Shown here one piece after another: positions 30,744 to 39,331 of a DNA stretch of 64,000 bases. The translations under genes and the position numbers were made by a program. The notes under the pieces were generated by a model. It ran no database searches. It saw nothing but the letters and a program-made list of their open reading frames with translations, and had not been told where the DNA came from. Source of the DNA: Phreatobacter sp. (GTDB lineage Bacteria > Pseudomonadota > Alphaproteobacteria > Rhizobiales > Phreatobacteraceae); contig NZ_JALHMP010000005.1 in NCBI RefSeq assembly GCF_022843985.1, forward strand, positions 1-64,000. The letters are read 5' to 3'. The first letter of the stretch is position 1, and each line of letters opens with the position of its first letter.

Positions 30744-31668
30744 CGTTGCGCTTCCCCTTGGCCATGCCGCTGCCGAACCGGCCGGCGAGCGGACCCATCG
30801 TGGTGAGGCGCTGGCCGCCTGGCTGCTGACGGCACCAGCCATCCTCGCCTTCGTGCTGATGCTGCTGATCCCGACGGCGGCGGTCGTCGCCATCGCCTTC
30901 ACCGACTATGAACTCGGCGCGCCGGCGCTGCGCTTCGTTGGCCTCGCCAATTTCGCCGAGTTGCTGGAGGACCGCGGCTTCGTTACCTCGTTCCGCAATA
31001 CGGCCTTCTTCGTCGCCGTGACGACGCCGGTCTCGATCATCGGCGGGCTGATGCTGGCGCTGCTCATCGAGAGCGGCACGCGCGGCCGCGCCTTCTTCCG
31101 CGCCGTGTTCTTCCTGCCGGTCGTGTCGCTGATGGTCGCGATGGCGACCGCCTTCCAGTACATGTTCCACCCGACGATCGGCCCGGTGAATGCGGCGCTC
31201 CGCGGTCTCGGCATCGTCGGCCCGAACTGGCTCGGCTCCTCCGACAGCGTCATGTGGACGCTCGCCATCATCGGTGTCTGGGAGCAGATCGGCTTCAACA
31301 TGGTGCTGTTCCTGGCGGGCCTGACCGCCATTCCGCGCGACCTCTATGCGGCAGCGGAAGTGGACGGAGTGCGCTCGGCCTGGTCGCGCTTCTGGACGGT
31401 GACCTGGCCGCTGCTCGGCCCTACCAGCCTCTTTGTCCTGACCATCACGATGATCCGCTCGCTCCGCGTCTTCGACATCGTCGCGACACTGACCCAGGGC
31501 GGTCCGAACAAGGCCTCCGAGGTGCTGCTCTATACTATGTACACGGAGGGCTTCACCTTCTTCCGCATGGGCTATTCGGCGGCGATCACCGTCGTCTTCC
31601 TCGGCGCTGTCGTCGTCCTCATGCTCCTGCAGACGCGCGTGCTCGACCGCCGCGTCCATTACGGGTGA
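30736..31668 (+). CDS. ABC transporter permease, UgpA/MalF type
   Basis: 310 residues with six predicted helices; the first 30 residues are cytoplasmic. The EAA loop that docks the ATPase is visible as EVDGVRSAWSRFWTVTWPLLGPT. Belongs to the carbohydrate CUT1 permeases (UgpA/MalF). Overlaps the ATPase gene by 8 bases and is followed 7 bases later by the partner permease, so the operon is tightly coupled. Substrate inferred from context only. Confidence 0.93.
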   Translation: MSDVALPLGHAAAEPAGERTHRGEALAAWLLTAPAILAFVLMLLIPTAAVVAIAFTDYELGAPALRFVGLANFAELLEDRGFVTSFRNTAFFVAVTTPVSIIGGLMLALLIESGTRGRAFFRAVFFLPVVSLMVAMATAFQYMFHPTIGPVNAALRGLGIVGPNWLGSSDSVMWTLAIIGVWEQIGFNMVLFLAGLTAIPRDLYAAAEVDGVRSAWSRFWTVTWPLLGPTSLFVLTITMIRSLRVFDIVATLTQGGPNKASEVLLYTMYTEGFTFFRMGYSAAITVVFLGAVVVLMLLQTRVLDRRVHYG

Positions 31669-31675
31669 GGCGCCG

Positions 31676-32527
31676 ATGACCCCCTCCTCCCCGCATGACA
31701 AGAGCCTCCTCGCCGACCTGCCGCGGCTGGCCCTGCTCTCCGTCCTCGGCCTGATCTTCCTGATGCCCTATATCTGGATGATCTCGGTCTCGCTGAAGCC
31801 GCTGGACGAGGTCTGGCGCGCCTCGATGTCGCTGATCCCGCAGACCTTCGCCTTCGAGAAGAACTATGGCCGGGTGCTGAGCGAGGTGCCGATCGGGCGC
31901 TACCTGCTCAACGGCGCCATTGTCTGCTTCGGCATCCTGGTCTTCCAGCTCGCCTTCGCCCTGCCGGCCGGCTATGCGCTCGCCAAGCTCAATTTCCGCG
32001 GCCGCGAGACGCTCTTCGCCTTCGTCATGCTCGGCCTGCTGATCCCGGCCCATGTGCCGGCGATCCCGCTCTACATCGCCTTCGCGCAGACCGGCATCCT
32101 CAACACCTATGCGGCGCTGATCGCGCCCTCGACCATCTCGGTTTTCGCCATCTTCATGTTCCGCCAGTTCTTCCGGGCCATGCCGGACGAGCTGATCCAC
32201 GCCGCCCGCATGGACGGGCTCGGCGAATGGTCCATCGTCTGGCGCATCATCGTCCCCAATGCCTGGCCGGCCGCCACCGCCTTCGCGATCTTTTCGGTAG
32301 TGGCTCACTGGAACGACCTGTTCTGGCCGCTCATCGCCGTCTCCGGCAAGGGCGAACTGGCGACTCCGGCGCTCGGCGTCATCTATTTCCGCACCGAAGA
32401 GGCGGGCGACGATTTCGGCGCCCTTATGGCGGCGGCGACCATCACCACGATCCCGCTGGTGGCTGCCTTCCTCATCGCCCAGCGGCGCTTCATCGAAGGC
32501 ATCACCATGACCGGCCTCAAGGGATGA
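31676..32527 (+). CDS. ABC transporter permease, UgpE/MalG type
   Basis: 283 residues, six predicted helices, with the EAA loop ARMDGLGEWSIVWRIIVPNAWPA. CUT1 permease of the UgpE/MalG type; heterodimer partner of the preceding permease. Normal length. Followed 37 bases later by the first of two binding-protein genes. Confidence 0.93.
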   Translation: MTPSSPHDKSLLADLPRLALLSVLGLIFLMPYIWMISVSLKPLDEVWRASMSLIPQTFAFEKNYGRVLSEVPIGRYLLNGAIVCFGILVFQLAFALPAGYALAKLNFRGRETLFAFVMLGLLIPAHVPAIPLYIAFAQTGILNTYAALIAPSTISVFAIFMFRQFFRAMPDELIHAARMDGLGEWSIVWRIIVPNAWPAATAFAIFSVVAHWNDLFWPLIAVSGKGELATPALGVIYFRTEEAGDDFGALMAAATITTIPLVAAFLIAQRRFIEGITMTGLKG

Positions 32528-32564
32528 GGCCGGTCTCCTGTCCGCTGCAGAACCGGAGATCGTC

Positions 32565-33839
32565 ATGACGATCCGCCTGACCCGTCGCACGGTGCTCGCC
32601 GCCTCGGCCGCCAGCCTCGCCGCCCCGCGCCTGGCGCTGGCCAATCCGGTGGAGATCGACGTCCACTACTCGATGCCGGCCGTCTTCAAGGACGTGCAGG
32701 AGCAGCTCGCCGCCGGCTTCATGGCCGCCCAGTCCGGGATCAAGGTCAGCTATCGCCAGGCGACGGCGAGCTATGACGACGGCACCCAGCTGGTGCTGCG
32801 CGAGGCGGTCACCGGCCGCCAGCCCGACCTGACCTTCCAGGGCCTTAACCGCCTCAGGGTCATTGCCGAGCGCGGCCTCGCCGTCGATCTTGCGCCTTTG
32901 CTGAAGCGCGAGGGCGATAGCGCGAAGCTCGGCTACACGCCCGAACTTCTCGGCATCGGGGCGGCGGGCGGCATCCAGGCGGGGCTCGCCTTCGCCACAT
33001 CCAATCCGATCGTCTTCGTCAATGCCGACCTGTTCCGGCGCGCCGGCCTCGATCCCGACAGGAAGCTGACGACCTGGGACGAGATCATCGCGGCGTCGAA
33101 GGCGATCTCGGCGCTCGGGGACGGCGTCCACGGCGCCTATTACCGCTGGCAGGGTGACTGGATCTATTCGGCGCTGCTCTTCGGCTTCGGTGGCCGCATG
33201 ATGGACGAGGCCGAACGGAATATCGGTTTCGCCGGGCCCGAAGGAAAGGCGTCCCTCACCGTACTCGACCGCCTGGTCAAGGAGGGCGGCATGCCGGCGC
33301 TCTCGGGCGAGGCGGGCGCCCAGGCCTTCGCCGCCGGCAAGGTCGGCATGTATTTCTGGTCGACCGCGTTCCTGCGTCAGGCGATGCGCTCGCTGGGCAA
33401 TAATTTCAAACTTACCACTTGGGAGTTCCCGCTGGGCGACCGCGCCCGCGGCCGCCTGCCGACCGGCGGTGCCGCCGGCATGGTTCTCGCCAGGGATCCG
33501 GCCAAGCAGCAGGCCGCCTATCGCTTCCTGCGTTACTGCACCTCGCCGGAGGGCACGGCCATCATGGTTAAGGGCACCGGCTATGTGCCGGTCAACCAGC
33601 TGGCCGCCGACGATCCGCGCCATCTCGGCGCCTTCTACCGCGACAATCCGCTGTTCATGACCGGCGTCCGGCAGATGCCGATCATGGTGCCCTGGTACGC
33701 CTTCCCGGGGCCGAACGGGGTGCGCATCTCCTCCACCATCACCGACAACGTCTCCCGCGTCGTCGAGCAGAAGGCCAGCGTCGATAGCGCGCTGGCCGAC
33801 ATGGCGCGCGACGTCGCGCGCCTCCTGCCCCGCGCCTGA
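32565..33839 (+). CDS. Extracellular solute-binding protein, family 1 (copy 1)
   Basis: 424 residues with a twin-arginine-type signal (LTRRTVLAASAASLAAPRLALA, cleavage near residue 25). Mature protein is a family-1 (UgpB/MalE-like) periplasmic binding protein: HYSMPAVFKD, DGTQLVLREAVTGRQPDLTFQGLNR split over the N-lobe, and the C-terminal helix region with the GTGYVPVNQ motif. It delivers substrate to the two permeases. The next gene is a clear paralogue of it. Its mature start NPVEIDVHYSM aligns directly with that of the second copy. Confidence 0.9.
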   Translation: MTIRLTRRTVLAASAASLAAPRLALANPVEIDVHYSMPAVFKDVQEQLAAGFMAAQSGIKVSYRQATASYDDGTQLVLREAVTGRQPDLTFQGLNRLRVIAERGLAVDLAPLLKREGDSAKLGYTPELLGIGAAGGIQAGLAFATSNPIVFVNADLFRRAGLDPDRKLTTWDEIIAASKAISALGDGVHGAYYRWQGDWIYSALLFGFGGRMMDEAERNIGFAGPEGKASLTVLDRLVKEGGMPALSGEAGAQAFAAGKVGMYFWSTAFLRQAMRSLGNNFKLTTWEFPLGDRARGRLPTGGAAGMVLARDPAKQQAAYRFLRYCTSPEGTAIMVKGTGYVPVNQLAADDPRHLGAFYRDNPLFMTGVRQMPIMVPWYAFPGPNGVRISSTITDNVSRVVEQKASVDSALADMARDVARLLPRA

Positions 33840-33918
33840 TCCCGCCCATGACCCGCTGCGCCGGAGGGGCCGGCCGGCGGGACCATTCCACACGCTCAGC
33901 CCCGGAACCGAGGTTGTC

Positions 33919-35208
33919 ATGTCTCAGAAGATCACCCGCCGCTCGACGCTCGGCCTGATGGCCGGCGCCGCCACGCTCGCCATGCCCAATGTCGTCCGCG
34001 CCCAGACGGTCGAGGTCGTCGCCCACTACTCCATGCCGCCGATTTTCAAGGCCGCCATGGATGCTGTCGCCGAGGCCTTCAACAAGAAGAGCGACAAGGT
34101 GAAGGTCACCTATGTCAATCCGACCCCCACTTACGAGGACGGCGCCCAGCTCGTGCTGCGCCAGGCGACCACCGGCGGCATGCCGGACGTCTCGTTCCAG
34201 GGCCTCAACCGCTTGCGGCTCTTCGCCGAGCGGTCGATCGCCGCCGATCTGAAGCCCTTCCTCGACCGCGAGGGCGACCTGGCGAAGATCGGCTATTCCA
34301 AGCCCATCCTCGGCCTCGGCTTCCATGGCGGCGTGCAGTGCGGCCTGCCCTTCGCCACCTCCAACCCGATCAGCTATCTCAATGTCGACCTCCTCAAGAA
34401 GGTCGGCGCCAGCGCCGAGGCCTTCCCGACGAACTGGGACGGTGTCATCGCCCTGGCGGCGAAGATTTCCGCCCTCGGCGACGGCAATTCCGGCATGTTC
34501 TTCCGCTGGCCCGGTGACGACTGGATGTTCTCGGCCCTGCTCTACGGCCATGGTGGCCGCATGCTGACCGAGGACGAAACCAAGGTTGCCTTCGACGGCG
34601 CCGAGGGCCTCGCCGCGCTCCGCCTGCTCGACCGCATGGTGAAGGAAGGCAAGATGCCCAACCTCACCGGCAACGCCGATCTCCAGTCTTTCGGCGCCGG
34701 CAAGATGGGCATGATGTTCCGCACCACGGCGCAGGTCCGCCAGGTCTCCGGAATGGTCGGCAGCAATTTCGAGCTGCAGACGACGACGCTGCCGGTCATC
34801 GATCCGGTGAAGGGCCGCCTGCCGACCGGTGGCGCCGGCGCCATGATGACCGCCAAGGATCCGGCCCGCCAGGCCGCTGCCTGGGAGTTCATCAAGTTCG
34901 CGACCTCGGCCGAGGGAACCACGCTGATGGTGAAGAACACCGGCTACGTGCCCTGCAACCAGCTCGCCATCGACGACCAGTCCTATCTCGCCGAGTTCTA
35001 CAAGGCGAACCCGCTCTTCGTCGCTGCCACCAAGCAGGTCCAACTGATGATCCCGTGGTACGCTTTCCCGGGCCAGAACTCGGTCCGCGTCACCCAGGTC
35101 ATGGTCGACAACCTCGCCCGTATCGTCGAGCAGAAGGCGTCGCCGGAAGAGGTGCTGCGCGACATGTCCCGCGAGGTCACCCGTCTGATCCCGCGCCGTC
35201 AGGGCTGA
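33919..35208 (+). CDS. Extracellular solute-binding protein, family 1 (copy 2)
   Basis: 429 residues with a twin-arginine-type signal (ITRRSTLGLMAGAATLA, cleavage near VRAQ). Aligns along its length with the preceding gene: HYSMPPIFKA against HYSMPAVFKD, FQGLNRLRLFAER against FQGLNRLRVIAER, KNTGYVPCNQLA against KGTGYVPVNQLA, and MIPWYAFPG against MVPWYAFPG. It is therefore a tandem duplicate that has diverged. Last gene of the operon; a strong bidirectional terminator follows. Two receptors could broaden the range of glycerophosphodiester-like ligands. Confidence 0.9.
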   Translation: MSQKITRRSTLGLMAGAATLAMPNVVRAQTVEVVAHYSMPPIFKAAMDAVAEAFNKKSDKVKVTYVNPTPTYEDGAQLVLRQATTGGMPDVSFQGLNRLRLFAERSIAADLKPFLDREGDLAKIGYSKPILGLGFHGGVQCGLPFATSNPISYLNVDLLKKVGASAEAFPTNWDGVIALAAKISALGDGNSGMFFRWPGDDWMFSALLYGHGGRMLTEDETKVAFDGAEGLAALRLLDRMVKEGKMPNLTGNADLQSFGAGKMGMMFRTTAQVRQVSGMVGSNFELQTTTLPVIDPVKGRLPTGGAGAMMTAKDPARQAAAWEFIKFATSAEGTTLMVKNTGYVPCNQLAIDDQSYLAEFYKANPLFVAATKQVQLMIPWYAFPGQNSVRVTQVMVDNLARIVEQKASPEEVLRDMSREVTRLIPRRQG

Positions 35209-35219
35209 TCCTGCGCCTC

Positions 35220-35261
35220 CACGACAGCCCGCCCGGAGCGATCCGGGCGGGCTTTGTCGTG
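35220..35261. terminator. Bidirectional terminator between the ABC operon and rsmB
   Basis: Arms CACGACA-GCCCGCCCGGA and TCCGGGCGGGC-TT-TGTCGTG form an 18-bp stem broken by a TT bulge, loop GCGA. It fills the space between the two convergent genes and abuts the methyltransferase stop at 35262. Confidence 0.8.
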
Positions 35262-36614
35262 TCAGGGGCCGCGGAAGACGAGACGGGCCGCAAAGAACCC
35301 GTCGAGGCCGGCACGGGCCGGGTCGGGGTCGGGCCAGTGCGATGGCAGGGTGCGCAGGTGGCCGGCCGCCGTGACGAAGGGGGCGATGCCGGGCAGCTCG
35401 TCGGGGCGGATCGGGTCAAGGGCGAGGCGCGGCTCGCGGGCGAGCAGGGCGGTTATCTGCGCCTCGCCCTCCTCCGGCTCCAGCGAGCAGGTGCAGTAGA
35501 CCGCGCGCCCGCCTGGCTTCAGGAGGACGGCGAGCCGGTCGAGGAGGCGCGCCTGCAGCCGGGCGAGGCCCTCGACATCGGCGGCCGACTTCAGGTGCAT
35601 GACGTCGGGATGGCCGCGCAGGGTGCCGGTGGCGGAGCAGGGCGCATCGATGAGGATCGCGTCGAACTGGCCTTCGAGGTCGAGGGCGTCGATGGTGCGC
35701 ACGGTGACGTCGAGCTTCAGGCGCGTCATGTTTTCCATCAGGCGCTCCAGCCGCCGCGGCGAGCGGTCGATGGCGGTGACGCGGGCCCCTGCGCGCGCGA
35801 GCTGTGCGGTCTTGCCTCCCGGCGCGGCGCAGAGGTCGGCGACGGCGAGGCCGGCAATGTCGCCGAGAAGGCGCGCCGGCAGGGCCGCGGCGGCGTCCTG
35901 CACCCACCAGGCGCCGTCGGTATAGCCGGTAAGGTCGGGGATGGCGCCCTCCGCCTTCAGCCGGACCGAGCCGGTCGGTGTCACGAAACCGCCGAGGCGG
36001 TCGGCCCAGCCGGCGGGGTCGGACGAGACCGTGAGGTCGAGGGGCGGCTCGGCGGTGATGATGGCGGCAATGGCAGACGTCGCCTCGGCGCCATAGACCG
36101 CCGTCCAGCGGTCGCGCAGCCAGGACGCGAGGTCGTCGAGGGGGTCAAGGGAGGCGAGTGCCTCCTCCCGGTCGCGGGCGAGGCCCCGCAGCACGGCGTT
36201 GGCGAGACCTGAAAAGCCCTTGGCCTTGCGATCGTTCTCCACCATACGCACGGCGCTGTCGACGGCGGCATAGTCCGGCACGTCGAGGAAGAGAATCTGG
36301 CAGGCGGCGGTCCTGAGGACGGTCTCCAGTCGCGGCAGGCCCTCAGGCAGGCCCTTGGCGAGCCGCTCGCCCAGCAGCCGGTCGATGGTGCCGAGGCGCC
36401 GCAGCGTGGTGGCGGCGATCTTGCGGGCGAGGGCCCGGTCGAGGCCGTCGAGCTCTGTCGGCAGTTCCAGCGCCTCGTCGAGCGGACGTCGGCGCAGCAG
36501 CACCGCCTCGACGAGATCGCAGGCACGGCGGCGGGCCGGCAGGCCCGGGTGGGCGGCGGGCTTCGGCTTGACGGTCTTCGGCCGGGCCTTGTGGAAAAAC
36601 GGGCGCTTGCTCAT
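35262..36614 (-). CDS. RsmB/NOP family RNA (cytosine-5) methyltransferase
   Basis: 450 residues. N-terminal NusB-like helical domain (about residues 25-160), then the SAM-binding methyltransferase domain with motif I near DLCAAPGGKTAQLA, motif IV DAPCSATGT and motif VI YCTCSLEPEEGE; the two cysteines of PCS and TCS are the pair used for catalysis and product release. RsmB methylates C967 of 16S rRNA. The basic N-terminal tail (KARPKTVKPKPAAH) is an addition common in alphaproteobacteria. Followed upstream, on the same strand, by htpX with a 52-base gap, an arrangement seen widely in Rhizobiales. Confidence 0.92.
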   Translation of the reverse strand: MSKRPFFHKARPKTVKPKPAAHPGLPARRRACDLVEAVLLRRRPLDEALELPTELDGLDRALARKIAATTLRRLGTIDRLLGERLAKGLPEGLPRLETVLRTAACQILFLDVPDYAAVDSAVRMVENDRKAKGFSGLANAVLRGLARDREEALASLDPLDDLASWLRDRWTAVYGAEATSAIAAIITAEPPLDLTVSSDPAGWADRLGGFVTPTGSVRLKAEGAIPDLTGYTDGAWWVQDAAAALPARLLGDIAGLAVADLCAAPGGKTAQLARAGARVTAIDRSPRRLERLMENMTRLKLDVTVRTIDALDLEGQFDAILIDAPCSATGTLRGHPDVMHLKSAADVEGLARLQARLLDRLAVLLKPGGRAVYCTCSLEPEEGEAQITALLAREPRLALDPIRPDELPGIAPFVTAAGHLRTLPSHWPDPDPARAGLDGFFAARLVFRGP

Positions 36615-36666
36615 CGCGCCCGTTTAGGCCCCGTGCGCCCCCGCGGCAACCCGCAAGGGCCGTGTG

Positions 36667-37590
36667 TCAGCCCCAGGGGCCGCCGCGGCGGGCATTGCTG
36701 CCCCAGGGGGCCGTCTGCGGCTGGCCATAGCCGATGTGACCGGCCATGCCCCAGGCCTGGGCGATCTGCTGCAGGGCGGCGATGCGGTTGCCGGTATCGG
36801 GATGGGTCGAGAACAGGTTGTCCATGCGCGCGCCCGACAGCGGGTTGATGATGAACATGTGCGCCGTCTGCGGATTGTGTTCGGCCGTATTGTTGACCGT
36901 GCGGTCATGGGCACCGGCGATCTTGGCCAGCGCCGAGGCCAGCCATATCGGATTGCCACAGATCTCGGCCCCCACCTTGTCCGCCTCGTATTCGCGCGAG
37001 CGCGAGATCGCCATCTGCACGATGGAGGCGGCGAGGGGCGCGAGGATCATCATGGCGATGGTCCCGATGACGCCAAAGCCGTTGCGGTTCTGGCTGTTGC
37101 CGCTGAAGGCGGCGAAATTCGCCAGCATCGACACGGCGCCGGCGAGCGTCGCTGTGATCGTCATGATGAGCGTGTCGCGGTTCTTGATGTGGGCGAGTTC
37201 ATGGGCGATCACGCCAGCCACCTCCTCGCGCGTCAGGGCGTTGAGAAGCCCGGTATTGACGGCGACGGCGGCGTTTTCCGGGTTGCGGCCGGTGGCGAAG
37301 GCGTTGGGCTGGTCCTCGTGGATAATGAACAGCCGCGGCATCGGCATGCCGGCGCGCTGGGCCATCTCCCAGGTCATCTGGTAAAGGTCCGGTGCCGAAT
37401 GCTGGTCGACCTCCTGGGCGCCATACATGTTGAGGACGGCTTTATCCGAACCCCAGTAGCTCCAGAAATTCATGGCGCAGGCGACGGCCAGTGCGATCAG
37501 CATGCCTGCCTGGCCACCTATGAGGAAGCCGACGCCCATGAACAGGGCGGTCATAGCGGCCAGGAGAATGGCGGTCTTCATGTAGTTCAT
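36667..37590 (-). CDS. htpX: Membrane zinc metalloprotease HtpX
   Basis: 307 residues. Two N-terminal membrane helices (about 5-45), the zinc motif H130-E131-L-A-H134, two further hydrophobic segments and the third-ligand motif SREYEAD, as in all HtpX proteases. It degrades damaged inner-membrane proteins. The ATG at 37590 gives MNYMKT; the ATG three codons later is an equally possible start. The Gly/Pro-rich C-terminus is typical. It lies just upstream of the rRNA methyltransferase and may be cotranscribed with it; divergent from fdxA. Confidence 0.95.
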   Translation of the reverse strand: MNYMKTAILLAAMTALFMGVGFLIGGQAGMLIALAVACAMNFWSYWGSDKAVLNMYGAQEVDQHSAPDLYQMTWEMAQRAGMPMPRLFIIHEDQPNAFATGRNPENAAVAVNTGLLNALTREEVAGVIAHELAHIKNRDTLIMTITATLAGAVSMLANFAAFSGNSQNRNGFGVIGTIAMMILAPLAASIVQMAISRSREYEADKVGAEICGNPIWLASALAKIAGAHDRTVNNTAEHNPQTAHMFIINPLSGARMDNLFSTHPDTGNRIAALQQIAQAWGMAGHIGYGQPQTAPWGSNARRGGPWG

Positions 37591-37743
37591 GGCGCAAATC
37601 CCCGTGGAGGACGATCACTAGATCGTGTGGGTTCCGGTTGTGGACAAGAGGGCGCGTGCGCCGCACCACCCTATCGCTTGCGTACGAACGACCTCATCTG
37701 GTAATCGGCGAGGCCGACGCAGCCGTGCTTCCGGAGATCTGGC

Positions 37744-38079
37744 ATGACCTACGTGGTCACCGAGAACTGCATCAAGTGTAAATATACCGACTGCGTCGAA
37801 GTGTGCCCGGTCGACTGTTTCTATGAAGGCGAGAATTTTCTCGTCATCCATCCCGACGAATGCATCGATTGCGGCGTCTGCGAGCCCGAATGCCCGGCCG
37901 AGGCGATCAAGCCGGATACCGAGGCGGGCCTCGAAAAATGGCTCGGCATCAATGCCGATTTCGCGGCGCAATGGCCCAATATCACGCAGAAGCGCGATCC
38001 GCTTCCCGACGCCAAGGAGTGGGACGGCAAGCCGGGCAAGGAGCCGCTGCTGTCGTCCGCCCCCGGCACGGGCGACTAA
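37744..38079 (+). CDS. fdxA: Ferredoxin FdxA (7Fe type)
   Basis: 111 residues. N-terminal half binds a [3Fe-4S] and a [4Fe-4S] cluster through [19 protein letters not shown] and then [12 protein letters not shown]; the altered spacing in the first set is characteristic of the seven-iron FdxA proteins. The C-terminal extension of about 50 residues ([16 protein letters not shown]) is the usual one. Small soluble electron carrier. ATG follows GGAGATCTGGC. Located between htpX and carD, the usual alphaproteobacterial order (fdxA then carD). Confidence 0.95.
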   Translation: MTYVVTENCIKCKYTDCVEVCPVDCFYEGENFLVIHPDECIDCGVCEPECPAEAIKPDTEAGLEKWLGINADFAAQWPNITQKRDPLPDAKEWDGKPGKEPLLSSAPGTGD

Positions 38080-38139
38080 AGCTCCCCTTGCGGTAACCAC
38101 GTGCGCAGAATCGGTCGCGGGTTCCCGGCGCGGGCCACC

Positions 38140-38153
38140 CTTGCGAGCGCAAG
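38140..38153. promoter_or_regulatory. 14-bp palindrome upstream of the carD promoter
   Basis: CTTGCG-AG-CGCAAG, perfect 6-bp arms, ending three bases before the candidate -35. Possible regulator site; the regulator is unknown. Confidence 0.35.
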
Positions 38154-38156
38154 CCT

Positions 38157-38184
38157 TTGAATTCGGCGAAAATTGTGGTAGGGT
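38157..38184 (+). promoter_or_regulatory. Candidate carD promoter
   Basis: TTGAAT (38157-38162), a 16-base spacer, then TAGGGT (38179-38184). Transcription would begin near 38191, about 295 bases before the carD ATG and 30 bases before a terminator-like hairpin. Confidence 0.4.
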
Positions 38185-38220
38185 TGTATCACAGTCGATC
38201 AGAAAAGCGGTCCCACCGGT

Positions 38221-38249
38221 ACGCTCCCCTCGTGCGGAGCGTTATTTTT
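38221..38249 (+). terminator. Terminator-like hairpin in the carD leader
   Basis: ACGCTCC pairs with GGAGCGT (7 bp, 8-base loop) and is followed at once by TTATTTTT. It lies 142 bases after fdxA and 236 bases before carD. It may end the fdxA transcript, end a short leader RNA, or act as an attenuator of carD. Confidence 0.55.
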
Positions 38250-38484
38250 CGGAAATCTCCGACAAATCGTCGCGACGGCCCGTGCCAAAGGGTTCTGATC
38301 GCGCCGCGGCAGGTCGTTTCTCATTGCCTGACGTCAGGGGCCGACCGGGCGATCATCCCGTGTCGATGTCCCTTTCGCGCACAACGCCACGGCGCCGCGA
38401 GGTGGCCGTGGGTCCGTCATCCGCGCCATGCGGGGCGGGCATCACCAGCGGCCGTCATCCGGCCGGCGAGGAGTAAGGCGCAGT

Positions 38485-39072
38485 ATGACCGTGAAGAAGA
38501 ACGCGCAGACCCGTCAGGGCTTCAAGACGAACGAGTTCATCGTCTATCCGTCCCACGGGGTCGGACAGATCGTGTCGATCGAGGAGCAGGACATCGCTGG
38601 GTTCAAGCTCGAACTGTTCGTCATCACCTTCGAAAAGGACAAGATGACCCTTCGGGTGCCGACCGCCAAGATCGCCCAGGTCGGAATGCGCAAGCTCGCC
38701 GAGCCCGAGGTCATGGCCAAGGCCATGGAGGTCCTCAAGGGTCGCGCCCGCGTCAAGCGCACGATGTGGTCGCGCCGCGCCCAGGAATATGAAGCGAAGA
38801 TCAATTCCGGCGACCTGATTGCCATTTCCGAGGTCGTCCGCGATCTCTTCCGCTCCGACGCCCAGCCCGAACAGTCCTATTCGGAGCGCCAGCTTTACGA
38901 ACAGGCCCTCGACCGCATGGCGCGCGAACTTGCCGCCGTCGAGCGGGTGGTCGAGACCGAGGCTGTCAAGCTGATCGAGGCGCAGCTTGCCAAGGGCCCG
39001 CGCCGCGGTCCGGCCAAGGCTGAGGCCGATGACGCCGACGAGAGCGACGAGCCCGAGGTCGAAGCCGCCTGA
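38485..39072 (+). CDS. carD: CarD family transcriptional regulator
   Basis: 195 residues. N-terminal RNA-polymerase interaction (TRCF-like) domain about residues 10-70 (NEFIVYPSHGVGQIVSIEEQ, FVITFEKDKMTLRVPT), C-terminal helical DNA-binding domain, then an acidic Ala/Glu/Asp-rich tail. CarD binds RNA polymerase beta and stabilises open complexes, with effects on rRNA promoters and stress. ATG 38485 follows GAGTAAGGCGC and gives the conserved start of the family. A strong terminator follows, separating it from the sigma factor gene. Confidence 0.94.
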   Translation: MTVKKNAQTRQGFKTNEFIVYPSHGVGQIVSIEEQDIAGFKLELFVITFEKDKMTLRVPTAKIAQVGMRKLAEPEVMAKAMEVLKGRARVKRTMWSRRAQEYEAKINSGDLIAISEVVRDLFRSDAQPEQSYSERQLYEQALDRMARELAAVERVVETEAVKLIEAQLAKGPRRGPAKAEADDADESDEPEVEAA

Positions 39073-39101
39073 CCGGCACAATCCCACCCATTCCTGCAGA
39101 G

Positions 39102-39130
39102 AGCCCGGCCATTGCGCCGGGCTTTTTGTT
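39102..39130 (+). terminator. Terminator of carD
   Basis: AGCCCGGC pairs with GCCGGGCT (8 bp, loop CATTGC) and runs into TTTTTGTT. It lies 30 bases after the carD stop. Confidence 0.88.
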
Positions 39131-39331
39131 GGGCGATGCGGTTCGCGCAGGGTTTTTTGTCACACGACCGGTTGCAGGCCAGATGCGCCGCCGATCCCCT
39201 GCCTCGGGCGAGCCTTGGGAGGCGGTCTGTTATGGCCGCTGCGGACCGTTGATCCGGCGCCGACGACGGGTCGTAAAGCGGGCACATCTATCAGGGAAAA
39301 CCTCTCCGGACGAGATCAGGGAAGGCATGTG

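Larger units (their letters stand above)
38080..38484. other. 405-base intergenic region between fdxA and carD
   Basis: Contains, in order, a 14-bp palindrome, a candidate promoter and a short terminator-like hairpin (each listed). The last 230 bases (38250-38484) show no ORF with a start signal and no further motif that I recognise; it would be a long 5' untranslated region of carD. Confidence 0.6.
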
